Positions 20,987-28,571 of a stretch of DNA of 64,000 nucleotides are shown in pieces. The notes beneath the pieces are model-generated. The model saw nothing but the letters and a program-made list of their open reading frames with translations, had not been told where the DNA came from and did not search any database. Within the stretch, counting starts at the first letter, position 1; the number at the start of each line of letters is the position of its first letter. The position numbers and the translations under genes are program-made. The stretch is from positions 464,899 through 528,898 of the forward strand of contig NZ_JAHZSV010000001.1 of assembly GCF_019457905.1 (NCBI RefSeq), written 5' to 3'. The stretch is from Flagellimonas abyssi (GTDB taxonomy: Bacteria; Bacteroidota; Bacteroidia; Flavobacteriales; Flavobacteriaceae).

Positions 20987-21694
20987 ATGCAACTTTTTTA
21001 CAACGCCAAATTGGACAATAGTGCCAAGCAATTTGTTTTTCCTCCTGACGAAAGCAAACACATCGTAAAGGTGCTCAGAAAATCCGAAGGGGATACCGTC
21101 CAAATTACAAATGGCAAAGGCTACCTGTTCGAAGCAGAGATTTTGGAGGCGGATCAAAAAAGATGCAAAGTGCGCATTATTTCGGAAAGTAGGACCATTC
21201 CCAAAAGGTATAAACTGCACATGGCAGTGGCACCTACCAAAATGAACGATCGTTATGAATGGTTTTTGGAAAAGGCCACGGAAATTGGCGTGGATGAGAT
21301 TACCCCTATTATTTGTGACCATTCCGAAAGAAAGACCATCAAACTGGAGCGGATGGAAAGAGTGCTGCAATCGGCCATGAAACAATCTTTGCAAACCATT
21401 TTACCCAAGATCAACCCGCCCATTTCCTATAAAGAGTTCATTGAAACGAATATTTCTGTGGGCTTCAAGTTCATAGCACATTGCCAGAACGGGGAAAAGA
21501 TGGAATTAAAACGAAGAGTTATCGCAGATAACGATGTCACCATACTTATTGGTCCAGAAGGTGACTTCTCCAAGGATGAAATCGACCTGGCCAAAGAAAA
21601 GGGGTATATCCCCATTTCCTTAGGTCAAAATAGGCTTCGTACCGAGACTGCTGCCATTGTGGCTTGCACAACAGTTGCCATTATCAACAACTAA
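20987..21694 (+). CDS. rsmE: 16S rRNA (uracil(1498)-N(3))-methyltransferase
   Basis: This cytoplasmic SPOUT-class methyltransferase of 235 residues modifies U1498 of 16S rRNA using S-adenosylmethionine. The N-terminal PUA-like part includes FPPDESKHIVKVLRKSEGD; the C-terminal knot has VTILIGPEGDFSKDEIDLA and SLGQNRLRTETAAIVA, diagnostic of RsmE. It begins 17 bp after tsaD and is probably co-transcribed. The 63-bp gap after it contains TATTTTTA and may hold a promoter for the next genes. Confidence 0.95.
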   Translation: MQLFYNAKLDNSAKQFVFPPDESKHIVKVLRKSEGDTVQITNGKGYLFEAEILEADQKRCKVRIISESRTIPKRYKLHMAVAPTKMNDRYEWFLEKATEIGVDEITPIICDHSERKTIKLERMERVLQSAMKQSLQTILPKINPPISYKEFIETNISVGFKFIAHCQNGEKMELKRRVIADNDVTILIGPEGDFSKDEIDLAKEKGYIPISLGQNRLRTETAAIVACTTVAIINN

Positions 21695-21757
21695 ACACCG
21701 GCACTTCATTTTTTTACAAATGATTATCCTATTTTTAGGGTCGGTTAACCGTTTCTC

Positions 21758-22408
21758 ATGAAAAAGAATATGTTATTAATGGGTTTGCTACTTTTATTTA
21801 TAACAAATCCAACAACCGCCCAACAAATAGCCATACTCAAATACGGAGGTGGCGGTGATTGGTATTCAAACCCCACCGCACTACCTAATTTGATACAGTT
21901 CTGCAATACTAACATAGATACCAAAATAGATGTGCAACCCGAAACTGTTGAGGCCGGGAGCGTTTCTATATTCAAATATCCATTTTTGCACATGACCGGA
22001 CATGGAAATGTATTTTTTAATGATGGAGAAGTCCAAAATTTACGGACCTATCTTTTATCCGGCGGGTTTCTGCATATTGATGACAACTACGGTATGGAAC
22101 CCTATTTAAAAAGGGAACTGGAAAAGCTGTTCCCGGACAGACAGTTGGAAGAGCTTGGGGTGGACCATCCTATTTTTTCCCAAAAATTCACTTTTCCGGA
22201 TGGGTTGCCCAAAATCCATGAACACGACGGCAAGCGTCCTCAGGCGTTCGGCATCTTTGAAAAGGGACGGCTTGTTTTGCTGTATACCTACGAATCCGAT
22301 CTTGGTGATGGCTGGGAAGATCCTACCGTACATAACGACCCTGAAGAAGTTAGGACAAAGGCTCTTCAAATGGGGTCAAATATAATTGAGTATGTTTTTA
22401 AAGGTTGA
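21758..22408 (+). CDS. exported DUF4159-domain protein
   Basis: This is a 216-residue protein with a signal peptide (MKKNMLLMGLLLLFITNPTTAQQ) and then a DUF4159 domain filling the rest, recognised by LKYGGGGDWYSNPTALPNL, FLHMTGHGNVFF and LLSGGFLHIDDNYGMEPY. The fold resembles glutamine-amidotransferase-like flavodoxin folds, but its function is not known. It lies 3 bp upstream of the AI-2E family transporter gene, suggesting translational coupling, and is exported to the periplasm. Confidence 0.85.
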   Translation: MKKNMLLMGLLLLFITNPTTAQQIAILKYGGGGDWYSNPTALPNLIQFCNTNIDTKIDVQPETVEAGSVSIFKYPFLHMTGHGNVFFNDGEVQNLRTYLLSGGFLHIDDNYGMEPYLKRELEKLFPDRQLEELGVDHPIFSQKFTFPDGLPKIHEHDGKRPQAFGIFEKGRLVLLYTYESDLGDGWEDPTVHNDPEEVRTKALQMGSNIIEYVFKG

Positions 22409-22411
22409 TCA

Positions 22412-23512
22412 ATGAACTCCAAAACAATAGCCAACGGAATATTGAGGGCAGTAGCCATAATGGTAGGTGCAGTACTCATTTGCTGGTTCTTTTATAAAAT
22501 ACAGTCCGTACTGGCCTATTTGGCCATAGCCGCCGTAATAGCGTTGCTGGGGCGCCCCATTGTTAGATTTTTGAGGGATAGGCTAAGATTTCCGAACACA
22601 TTGGCAGTAGTGGTCACCATGATATTCATGTTGTCCCTTTTCTTGGGAATACTTGCGCTATTTATCCCGCTTGTTGCCGAACAGAGCAAAAACCTTTCCC
22701 TATTGGATATGGAAACGCTCAAGAGCGACCTTAATGTGCTCTACCTTCAGGCATTGGATTATTTTGGAGCATCCACACGGAGCGTGAACAATATGCTGGA
22801 CGAATCTAAAATCGAAGAAAACGTGCTCAAGGGACTGGATCTAAAGTTTATTCCCAACTTCATCAATTCGATTGTCAATGTTTTGAGCAATTTTAGCATT
22901 GGTCTATTTTCAGTACTCTTCATCTCCTTCTTTTTTTTAAAGGACAGTAAATTGATGCAAAACGGTATCCTTACTTTTGTTCCCGATAACAAGGAAAGTA
23001 ATCTGGTTAAATCCGTTGAAAAGATCAATAATTTACTTTCAAGATATTTTGCCGGTATACTACTACAATTGTTTATTCTCTTTGTAATTTACACTATATC
23101 ACTCTTGATTGTAGGAGTTGAAAACGCCATCGTGATCGCATTCCTCTGTGCCCTTTTCAATATCATTCCATACATAGGTCCGATCATAGGTGGTGTAACT
23201 ATGGTTCTTTTAACAATGACCACTTTTATCGATGCCGATTTCAGCACCGTAATTCTCCCAAAAGCAGTGTTTGTTTTAATAGGTTTAACGGTGGGACAAT
23301 TGATAGATAATTTCTTTTCCCAACCCTTTATTTTTTCCACAAGTGTTAAATCGCATCCGTTGGAAATCTTCTTGATCATTATCATCGCCGGACTTCTTTT
23401 TGGCGTGGTGGGAATGGTTGTCGCAGTTCCCGGATACACGGCGATAAAGGTAATTTTGAAGGAGTTCTTAGCCGAAAACTCCTTTGTTAAAAAACTAACC
23501 AAGAATTTATAG
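22412..23512 (+). CDS. AI-2E family transporter (PerM-like permease)
   Basis: This is a 366-residue inner-membrane protein with about eight hydrophobic segments, including AVAIMVGAVLICWFFYKIQS, VLAYLAIAAVIALLG, LSLFLGILALFIPLV, FSVLFISFFFL and LEIFLIIIIAGLLFGVVGM. Family marks are NIIPYIGPIIGG and QLIDNFFSQPFIF. The family is named for autoinducer-2 export, but most members have other or unknown substrates (some act as Na+/H+ antiporters), so I do not assign quorum sensing. It sits 3 bp after the DUF4159 gene and 7 bp before the methyltransferase. Confidence 0.9.
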   Translation: MNSKTIANGILRAVAIMVGAVLICWFFYKIQSVLAYLAIAAVIALLGRPIVRFLRDRLRFPNTLAVVVTMIFMLSLFLGILALFIPLVAEQSKNLSLLDMETLKSDLNVLYLQALDYFGASTRSVNNMLDESKIEENVLKGLDLKFIPNFINSIVNVLSNFSIGLFSVLFISFFFLKDSKLMQNGILTFVPDNKESNLVKSVEKINNLLSRYFAGILLQLFILFVIYTISLLIVGVENAIVIAFLCALFNIIPYIGPIIGGVTMVLLTMTTFIDADFSTVILPKAVFVLIGLTVGQLIDNFFSQPFIFSTSVKSHPLEIFLIIIIAGLLFGVVGMVVAVPGYTAIKVILKEFLAENSFVKKLTKNL

Positions 23513-23519
23513 TTTTAGT

Positions 23520-24704
23520 TTGAATAAATTAATTTTAAATACTGGTCCGCAAGGTTTTATATTAAAAAATATTTCAGCTGACATCATGTCAGTTTTATTG
23601 ACAAAACCTGCTTTTGAGGGAATTCTCCAAAAAGAGTTGGCGGAACAGATAGAAGCGAAAAATAAGTGTAAGGAAAAACTCCCAACTTGGTTCCACGCAC
23701 CACACATTTATTACCCCAATAAGTTAAATATTGAGCAAACCAGCTCAGAGATTACAGCAGCATATAAAGCCAAGTTAACAGATGGAAAATCACTCTTGGA
23801 TGTTACCGGAGGGTTTGGTGTTGACAGCTACTTTTTTTCCAAAAGAATCACCACCATTTTTCACTGCGAAATCAATAAGGATTTGAGTGAAATTGCATGC
23901 CATAATTTTAAAGTTTTAGGGCAAAAAAATATTGAATGTCTTCCTGAGGACGGTATTGAATACTTAAAAAATTCCTCCTATAATTTTGATTGGATATATG
24001 TAGATCCTTCTCGAAGAAATGATGCAAAAGGAAAAGTATTTTTGTTGGAAGATTGTCTGCCCAACCTACCCAAAAATCTCCCCTTACTTTTTCAAAAAGC
24101 CCAGAATATATTGGTAAAAACTTCACCTCTTTTGGATATAAAATTGGGTGTTGAAGCGTTGAATTTTGTGAAGGAAGTAGATGTAGTTGCCGTTCAAAAT
24201 GAAGTAAAGGAACTTTTGTTTGTTTTGGAAAAGGAGTACCATGGAAGTATCAAAATAAGAACCACAAACATTACTCAGGTACGGGAAGAGGCCTTCGATT
24301 TTGAACTGGAACAAGAGCAAGGTTCCCAAGTTGATTTTGGAGAACCATCATCCTACTTGTATGAGCCCAATGCCGCTATTTTAAAGTCAGGAGGGTTCAA
24401 ATCCGTTGGAAAGAGCTACAACCTTGCCAAATTACATCCTCATTCCCATTTGTATACTTCGGATAATATCATTGACTTTCCTGGAAGAAGATTTAAAGTT
24501 ATACAAGCATTGCCCTATTCAAAAAAATCAGTTAAATCAATGGGGTTGACCAAGGCAAATATTACTACACGCAATTTCCCCATATCAGTGGCCGAGCTCC
24601 GCAAGAAACATAAAATAAAGGATGGTGGAAATAGGTACCTTTTCTTCACCAAATCCATCAATAATTCATTGCTAGTATTGGATTGCGAAAAAATACAGGA
24701 CTAG
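23520..24704 (+). CDS. class I SAM-dependent methyltransferase with THUMP-like C-terminal domain
   Basis: This cytoplasmic 394-residue protein is probably an RNA methyltransferase. The start codon is TTG at 23520, 7 bp after the transporter stop; the N-terminus MNKLILNTGPQGFIL matches the conserved start of the flavobacterial family as I remember it. Motif I is LLDVTGGFGVDSYFFS and motif IV is DWIYVDPSRRNDAKGK; the C-terminal region (SYLYEPNAAILKSGGF, then SKKSVKSMGLTKANITTRNF) resembles the THUMP-like domain of this family. The exact target is unknown. Its stop shares the bases CTAG with the stop of the convergent hydrolase gene. Confidence 0.84.
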   Translation: MNKLILNTGPQGFILKNISADIMSVLLTKPAFEGILQKELAEQIEAKNKCKEKLPTWFHAPHIYYPNKLNIEQTSSEITAAYKAKLTDGKSLLDVTGGFGVDSYFFSKRITTIFHCEINKDLSEIACHNFKVLGQKNIECLPEDGIEYLKNSSYNFDWIYVDPSRRNDAKGKVFLLEDCLPNLPKNLPLLFQKAQNILVKTSPLLDIKLGVEALNFVKEVDVVAVQNEVKELLFVLEKEYHGSIKIRTTNITQVREEAFDFELEQEQGSQVDFGEPSSYLYEPNAAILKSGGFKSVGKSYNLAKLHPHSHLYTSDNIIDFPGRRFKVIQALPYSKKSVKSMGLTKANITTRNFPISVAELRKKHKIKDGGNRYLFFTKSINNSLLVLDCEKIQD

Positions 24705-25627
24705 TCCAGATTGGCCATCCAATCAAAAAAGAGGTCTATCCAACCTTTCAATTTTTTATCCTTCAAAGCCAGCGAAAATCCGTGACCACCTGTTGGGTAC
24801 ACATGCATGGTGGTCGGAACATTATGCTCCCTCAAAGCATCAAAAAACATGATGGAATTTTCCACCGGAACCGCATCATCATCCATAGCATGTAACAAAA
24901 AAGTTGGTGGCGTATCCTTGTTCACATGTTTTTCGTTGGATAAATAATCCACTTCATCATTCGTTGGTTTTTCTCCTAATAATGACGTTCTGGAACCTGT
25001 ATGGGTACTTGGCGCCCCCAACGTAATAACGGGGTAAATCAATGCCATAAAATCTGGACGGGCAGATAGATCATCAGCTTCATCCTGTTTTTCATATACA
25101 CTTTCACTATAGTGTGTCCCCAATGTTGAAGCCAAATGTCCGCCTGCTGAAAACCCCATAATCCCTATTTTATTGGACGCAATGTTCCATTTCTCTGACT
25201 TGGACCTGACCAATCTAATGGCGCGTTGTGCATCTTGCAGGGGCACTACATTTTTACCTTCGGTAATGGATTTTGATCTTGGCAATCGATATTTTACCAC
25301 AATTCCAGCTATTCCATTGGCCGTCAAAGCCTTGGCTATATCGGTTCCCTCCCAATCATACGCAAGACCATAATATCCACCTCCCGGGAAAATAACAACT
25401 GCCTGTCCGGTCATGTTTCTTTTTGAAGGAAGGTACACTTCCAATGTCGGTTTTTGAACGTTTGTCACCCAAAGAATACCATCATCAGATTTACTTATTA
25501 CCTCTTCTTCATTAGATTGATGTTGATTAGGTATGGATTTTGGCCAAAGTGGCATAATGGTATCTTGTGCCGACATTCCAACTGAAATTAGGGCCAAAAA
25601 TATGGTCGATTTTTTAAGTGTTTTCAT
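24701..25627 (-). CDS. exported alpha/beta hydrolase, BD-FAE/acetyl-esterase type
   Basis: This is a 308-residue secreted or periplasmic esterase. A signal peptide (MKTLKKSTIFLALISVGMSAQ) is followed by the alpha/beta hydrolase fold: oxyanion loop FPGGGYYGLAYDWEG, nucleophile Ser in MGFSAGGHLAST (about residue 160), acidic residue in LHAMDDDAVP and His in GGHGFSL. This arrangement is that of acetyl-xylan or feruloyl-type esterases that remove acyl groups from glycans. It is the last gene of a four-gene minus-strand run with 12, 5 and 12 bp gaps. The substrate is inferred only from the family. Confidence 0.86.
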   Translation of the reverse strand: MKTLKKSTIFLALISVGMSAQDTIMPLWPKSIPNQHQSNEEEVISKSDDGILWVTNVQKPTLEVYLPSKRNMTGQAVVIFPGGGYYGLAYDWEGTDIAKALTANGIAGIVVKYRLPRSKSITEGKNVVPLQDAQRAIRLVRSKSEKWNIASNKIGIMGFSAGGHLASTLGTHYSESVYEKQDEADDLSARPDFMALIYPVITLGAPSTHTGSRTSLLGEKPTNDEVDYLSNEKHVNKDTPPTFLLHAMDDDAVPVENSIMFFDALREHNVPTTMHVYPTGGHGFSLALKDKKLKGWIDLFFDWMANLD

Positions 25628-25639
25628 AAGGCTGATAAA

Positions 25640-26365
25640 TCAATCGTTACATTCCCATTTAAAATTGGCCACCGGGTCATTGGAGGCAGCGGAAAGATTG
25701 TAATGCCACCACTCGGTTCTTATGGACCAGAAACCATGTGCTTCCATGGTTTCTTTTAGTAATTTTCGGTTGTCCAATATCTTTTGTGGCAAATCCACAT
25801 TGTCGTGATAGGCCCTTTTTCCAAAGTAATCAAAGTCAGTCCCCATATCCAGTTCATTGCCTTCCATGTCCACTAAAGTAATGTCCACGGCTCCACCTTT
25901 GTTGTGAATAGAGCCCTTATCAGGATTGGCAACATATTGGGGGTTAGGAACAATTTCCCACATTTTATATTGGACGGAATTAGGACGATAACAATCATAA
26001 AATTTGATTTTGACGCCCTTTTCCATAAAATCCTTATTGGCTTCTATCAATGCTTTTGCTGTTTTTACGCGAGTGTAACACTCGGCACAATCATACACTT
26101 GAGCTTTTAAAAAATTGTTCTCGGTGGCGTAGCGCATATCATACACAAAATCCTCGCTAAAGTCGGCAAGCCTTACGAAAGTAGTGTCGGCCAAACCCTC
26201 GAAGGATTTTAAGGCAGGTTTGGCAACCTTATCCATCGAATCTTTTGAAGCAGAATCCAAAACCATTTTGGTTTCAACATCAGCAGTATCGTTTTGATCA
26301 GTATTTTTCCTTTGATTACAACTTATTGTAAGAAGAAGTGAGAGTAAAACAACTGAATATTTCAT
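25640..26365 (-). CDS. D-alanyl-D-alanine dipeptidase, VanX/DdpX-like lipoprotein
   Basis: This is a 241-residue M15-family zinc dipeptidase. The N-terminus MKYSVVLLSLLLTISC carries a lipobox, so it is probably anchored in the envelope. Zinc and catalytic marks are visible: the SxHxxGxAVD-like KGSIHNKGGAVDITLVD and, near the end, RTEWWHYNL with the Glu and His ligands. Substrate-side Arg residues are in YDCYRPNSVQYKMWE. Outside vancomycin clusters such enzymes are thought to recycle D-Ala-D-Ala. No VanH, VanA or VanS/R homologues are near, so resistance is not implied. It is 5 bp downstream of the next hydrolase. Confidence 0.9.
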   Translation of the reverse strand: MKYSVVLLSLLLTISCNQRKNTDQNDTADVETKMVLDSASKDSMDKVAKPALKSFEGLADTTFVRLADFSEDFVYDMRYATENNFLKAQVYDCAECYTRVKTAKALIEANKDFMEKGVKIKFYDCYRPNSVQYKMWEIVPNPQYVANPDKGSIHNKGGAVDITLVDMEGNELDMGTDFDYFGKRAYHDNVDLPQKILDNRKLLKETMEAHGFWSIRTEWWHYNLSAASNDPVANFKWECND

Positions 26366-26370
26366 AGGGT

Positions 26371-27093
26371 TTATTTAATTCGTTTTTTACTGGCCAACCA
26401 AGTATATAGTGAGTCTGTTGTATACGCCCTATCCCATGCATTATGGCCAACTCCATTATATCTCGTATAGCGAACATCGTATCCCATTTCCTGCAACTTA
26501 TCGACCATATTATCAGACTCATCAACATTGATTACATCGTCTTTATCTCCATGGAAAACCCATATGGACATTTCTTTATCTATCCAATGGGCATAGGGCA
26601 AGGGAGTCATGCCACAGACCACGGCCATGGCGGCAAACTTTTCGGGGTATTGGGTCGCCAATTCCCAAGAGGCACTTCCTCCTCTGCTCAATCCGGTTAA
26701 ATAGATCCTGTTCTTATCCACCCGATTAGTTTGGATAACGGAGTCCAACAATTGGACGACCGCATCGGTATTCCACCATTTTTTTTCGTGTGGATTTTGT
26801 GGGGCAAGTATTAAAAATGGAAATTGTTTGCCCTCAACCAACATTTTGGGCGGGCCTGTATCTTTGATTTCTTCCACATCCCTACCTGACTCTCCGCCAC
26901 CATGAAGAAAAAGCAATAAGCCAAATTCCTTGTTCGTGGATTCAAAATAATCCTCAGGATAGTAGAGGTAGTATTTTAAATGTTCTTTGGTAACGGTTTC
27001 CAGCTCATCTTGAACCAAATGGGATTGTCCGGCACAGGCCTGAAGCATCAATAGACCGAAAAAAATAAAAACCCGGGATAGTTTATTTTGCAT
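26371..27093 (-). CDS. prolyl-oligopeptidase-type alpha/beta hydrolase, lipoprotein
   Basis: This is a 240-residue exported esterase or peptidase-like hydrolase. The signal sequence ends in a lipobox-like LMLQAC. The fold is that of the dienelactone/PHB-depolymerase-like hydrolases: LLLFLHGGGESGRD as oxyanion region, nucleophile Ser in YLTGLSRGGSASWELA, acidic residue in VFHGDKDDVI and His in NGVGHNAWDRAY. Members often deacylate carbohydrates. It lies between the nucleotidase (12 bp) and the VanX-like gene (5 bp), so it is part of the same transcript. The substrate is unknown. Confidence 0.84.
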   Translation of the reverse strand: MQNKLSRVFIFFGLLMLQACAGQSHLVQDELETVTKEHLKYYLYYPEDYFESTNKEFGLLLFLHGGGESGRDVEEIKDTGPPKMLVEGKQFPFLILAPQNPHEKKWWNTDAVVQLLDSVIQTNRVDKNRIYLTGLSRGGSASWELATQYPEKFAAMAVVCGMTPLPYAHWIDKEMSIWVFHGDKDDVINVDESDNMVDKLQEMGYDVRYTRYNGVGHNAWDRAYTTDSLYTWLASKKRIK

Positions 27094-27105
27094 TGTAGTT
27101 GCAAG

Positions 27106-27627
27106 TTACAAAAGTTTCTTCGCTATATCCTTCCAAGTATCTGCCCTCTCAAATTCGGTTACATTGGTGTTATGTGGCGAAGTAAACATAATGGACCTAC
27201 CATCAAATGGTCTTAAGTTTTTGCTTCGGTCATCAATCAGCACATCACCCTTTAAAATATGTTTGTTACCGCAAAGTATCCGGTTTTGCCATGGAATAAA
27301 TGGAAAATGTGCATCCAGCCAATCTGACTTTTCCCGTAAAGATTGTGGAAACTCCATAGCTGCGGAGGCAATGTACACCTCATGTTTTTTGCTCAAATCC
27401 TCGAGTACTTCTTGACTATCGGGCATCACCTTTAAACCGCCAAAAAATCCATCGCGTCTTGTATGGCCTTTTATGGATTCTTGATGTATTTCGGGAACGG
27501 TTTGCCAAAATTCCTTACCCAAACAGTCCTGTATTTTTACTTGGGCGTTAAACTCTTGATTGTAGATTTCCAGATGTGCGGTGTAAGCATCTGCAATAAC
27601 TTCGTCCATATCGACAAAAATGACCAT
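27106..27627 (-). CDS. 5'(3')-deoxyribonucleotidase-like HAD phosphatase
   Basis: This is a cytoplasmic 173-residue HAD-superfamily enzyme of the NT5C type. I start it at the ATG at 27627 because the DxD nucleophile motif VIFVDMDEVIADAY must sit at the N-terminus; a longer frame adds 10 residues without support. The motif II region has YIASAAMEF, and motif III/IV is DVLIDDRSKNLRPF. It would dephosphorylate (deoxy)nucleoside monophosphates. It heads a short four-gene run on the minus strand that also includes three exported hydrolases, so its link to them may only be co-transcription. Confidence 0.86.
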   Translation of the reverse strand: MVIFVDMDEVIADAYTAHLEIYNQEFNAQVKIQDCLGKEFWQTVPEIHQESIKGHTRRDGFFGGLKVMPDSQEVLEDLSKKHEVYIASAAMEFPQSLREKSDWLDAHFPFIPWQNRILCGNKHILKGDVLIDDRSKNLRPFDGRSIMFTSPHNTNVTEFERADTWKDIAKKLL

Positions 27628-27738
27628 AGAAATATATTTAAGTTGTGAAGTACGCAAAAACTGAAGGAAAAATCAAAGTTTTCAACAATTCAAAATACAA
27701 GATTTACATTTTAGTCATAAGGGTACGCTACATCGACG

Positions 27739-27750
27739 AAATACGTATTT
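27739..27750. promoter_or_regulatory. perfect 12-bp palindrome upstream of the CAP-protein gene
   Basis: AAATACGTATTT is its own reverse complement and lies in the 235-bp divergent region between the nucleotidase and the CAP-domain gene. It is followed by ACG-rich half-sites (TTAACGTGATTAAACG). It could be a regulator site, but no regulator is next to it and AT-rich palindromes arise by chance. Confidence 0.25.
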
Positions 27751-27862
27751 AAGAATTACTTAACGTGATTAAACGTCAATAAAAAGCCGTTAAAAAAACT
27801 CTTTAAAAACCGTAAGGTCAAACATCTATCCCCCAATACTTTTGCAGCCGAATTTGAAAGAT

Positions 27863-28342
27863 ATGAAAGGGTTTAGCTGCATATTGGGTTTGATGTTTTT
27901 TTTGGTTTTTAACACCTCATGTACATCCACTTCTGTAGAAGAGGTTGAGAGTTTTCATTATGAAGCTCAAGTATCACCTATGGAGATGCAGATTCTAGAA
28001 CTCGTTAACCAACATAGGGCATCAATTGGTTTGAACACACTAGATTTTAACAAGGTAGCCTATGATTATGCGATTGAACACACCAAGGAGATGATCAACA
28101 AAAAAGAGATCAACCATGATGACTTTGACCGTAGGTCTTCTGACTTGACCATTGAAGTTAAGGCCAACTACGTATCAGAAATTGTGGGACGGAATTATAT
28201 TACCGCCGAAGGTATTGTGAATGCATGGCTAGAAAGTGAAACCCACCGAAAAGCCATTGAAGGAGATTATATGTATACTGCCGTCAGTGCAAAGGCAGAT
28301 TCTGAAGGTGTTTTCTACTTCACTCAGTTGTTTTACAGATAG
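27863..28342 (+). CDS. CAP/SCP-domain lipoprotein
   Basis: This is a 159-residue exported protein with a CAP (SCP/PR-1) fold. I start it at ATG 27863, giving the signal MKGFSCILGLMFFLVFNTSC, where the Cys is a likely lipidation site although position -3 is unusual; a TTG seven codons upstream is the alternative. The CAP domain covers nearly the whole mature protein: EMQILELVNQHRASIGL, AYDYAIEHTKEMINKKEINHDDF, EIVGRNYITAEGIVNAWLESETHRKAI. Bacterial CAP proteins have no generally agreed activity. It is monocistronic, with a weak hairpin at about 28409-28438 after it. Confidence 0.87.
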   Translation: MKGFSCILGLMFFLVFNTSCTSTSVEEVESFHYEAQVSPMEMQILELVNQHRASIGLNTLDFNKVAYDYAIEHTKEMINKKEINHDDFDRRSSDLTIEVKANYVSEIVGRNYITAEGIVNAWLESETHRKAIEGDYMYTAVSAKADSEGVFYFTQLFYR

Positions 28343-28571
28343 TTAAAAAATCATTGCTTTTCATCGATTAAATTTAATTTTCCTACAAAACAAAAAAGTA
28401 ATGTTTTTATCAGGAGGCAATCTTCGCTATCCCCTGATTTTGTTGGTATTTCCACAATCATCTAAAGATCAGCTTATTGTTCATTTTTCTTATTTTTAAA
28501 GATGTATTTTCCTACATGATAAAATATTGTCCAATAATATGCGTTTTCAATAAAAATGAAAACATATTTTT

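Noticed and set aside
22412..23512. Quorum-sensing function from the AI-2E family name
   Set aside because: Most family members are not shown to carry autoinducer-2, and no lux genes are near.
25640..26365. Vancomycin resistance role for the VanX-like gene
   Set aside because: No VanH/VanA/VanRS partners nearby; such dipeptidases are common in wall recycling.
28409..28438. Terminator after the CAP-domain gene
   Set aside because: Only a 6-bp stem with a long loop and a weak T-run; mentioned but not listed.
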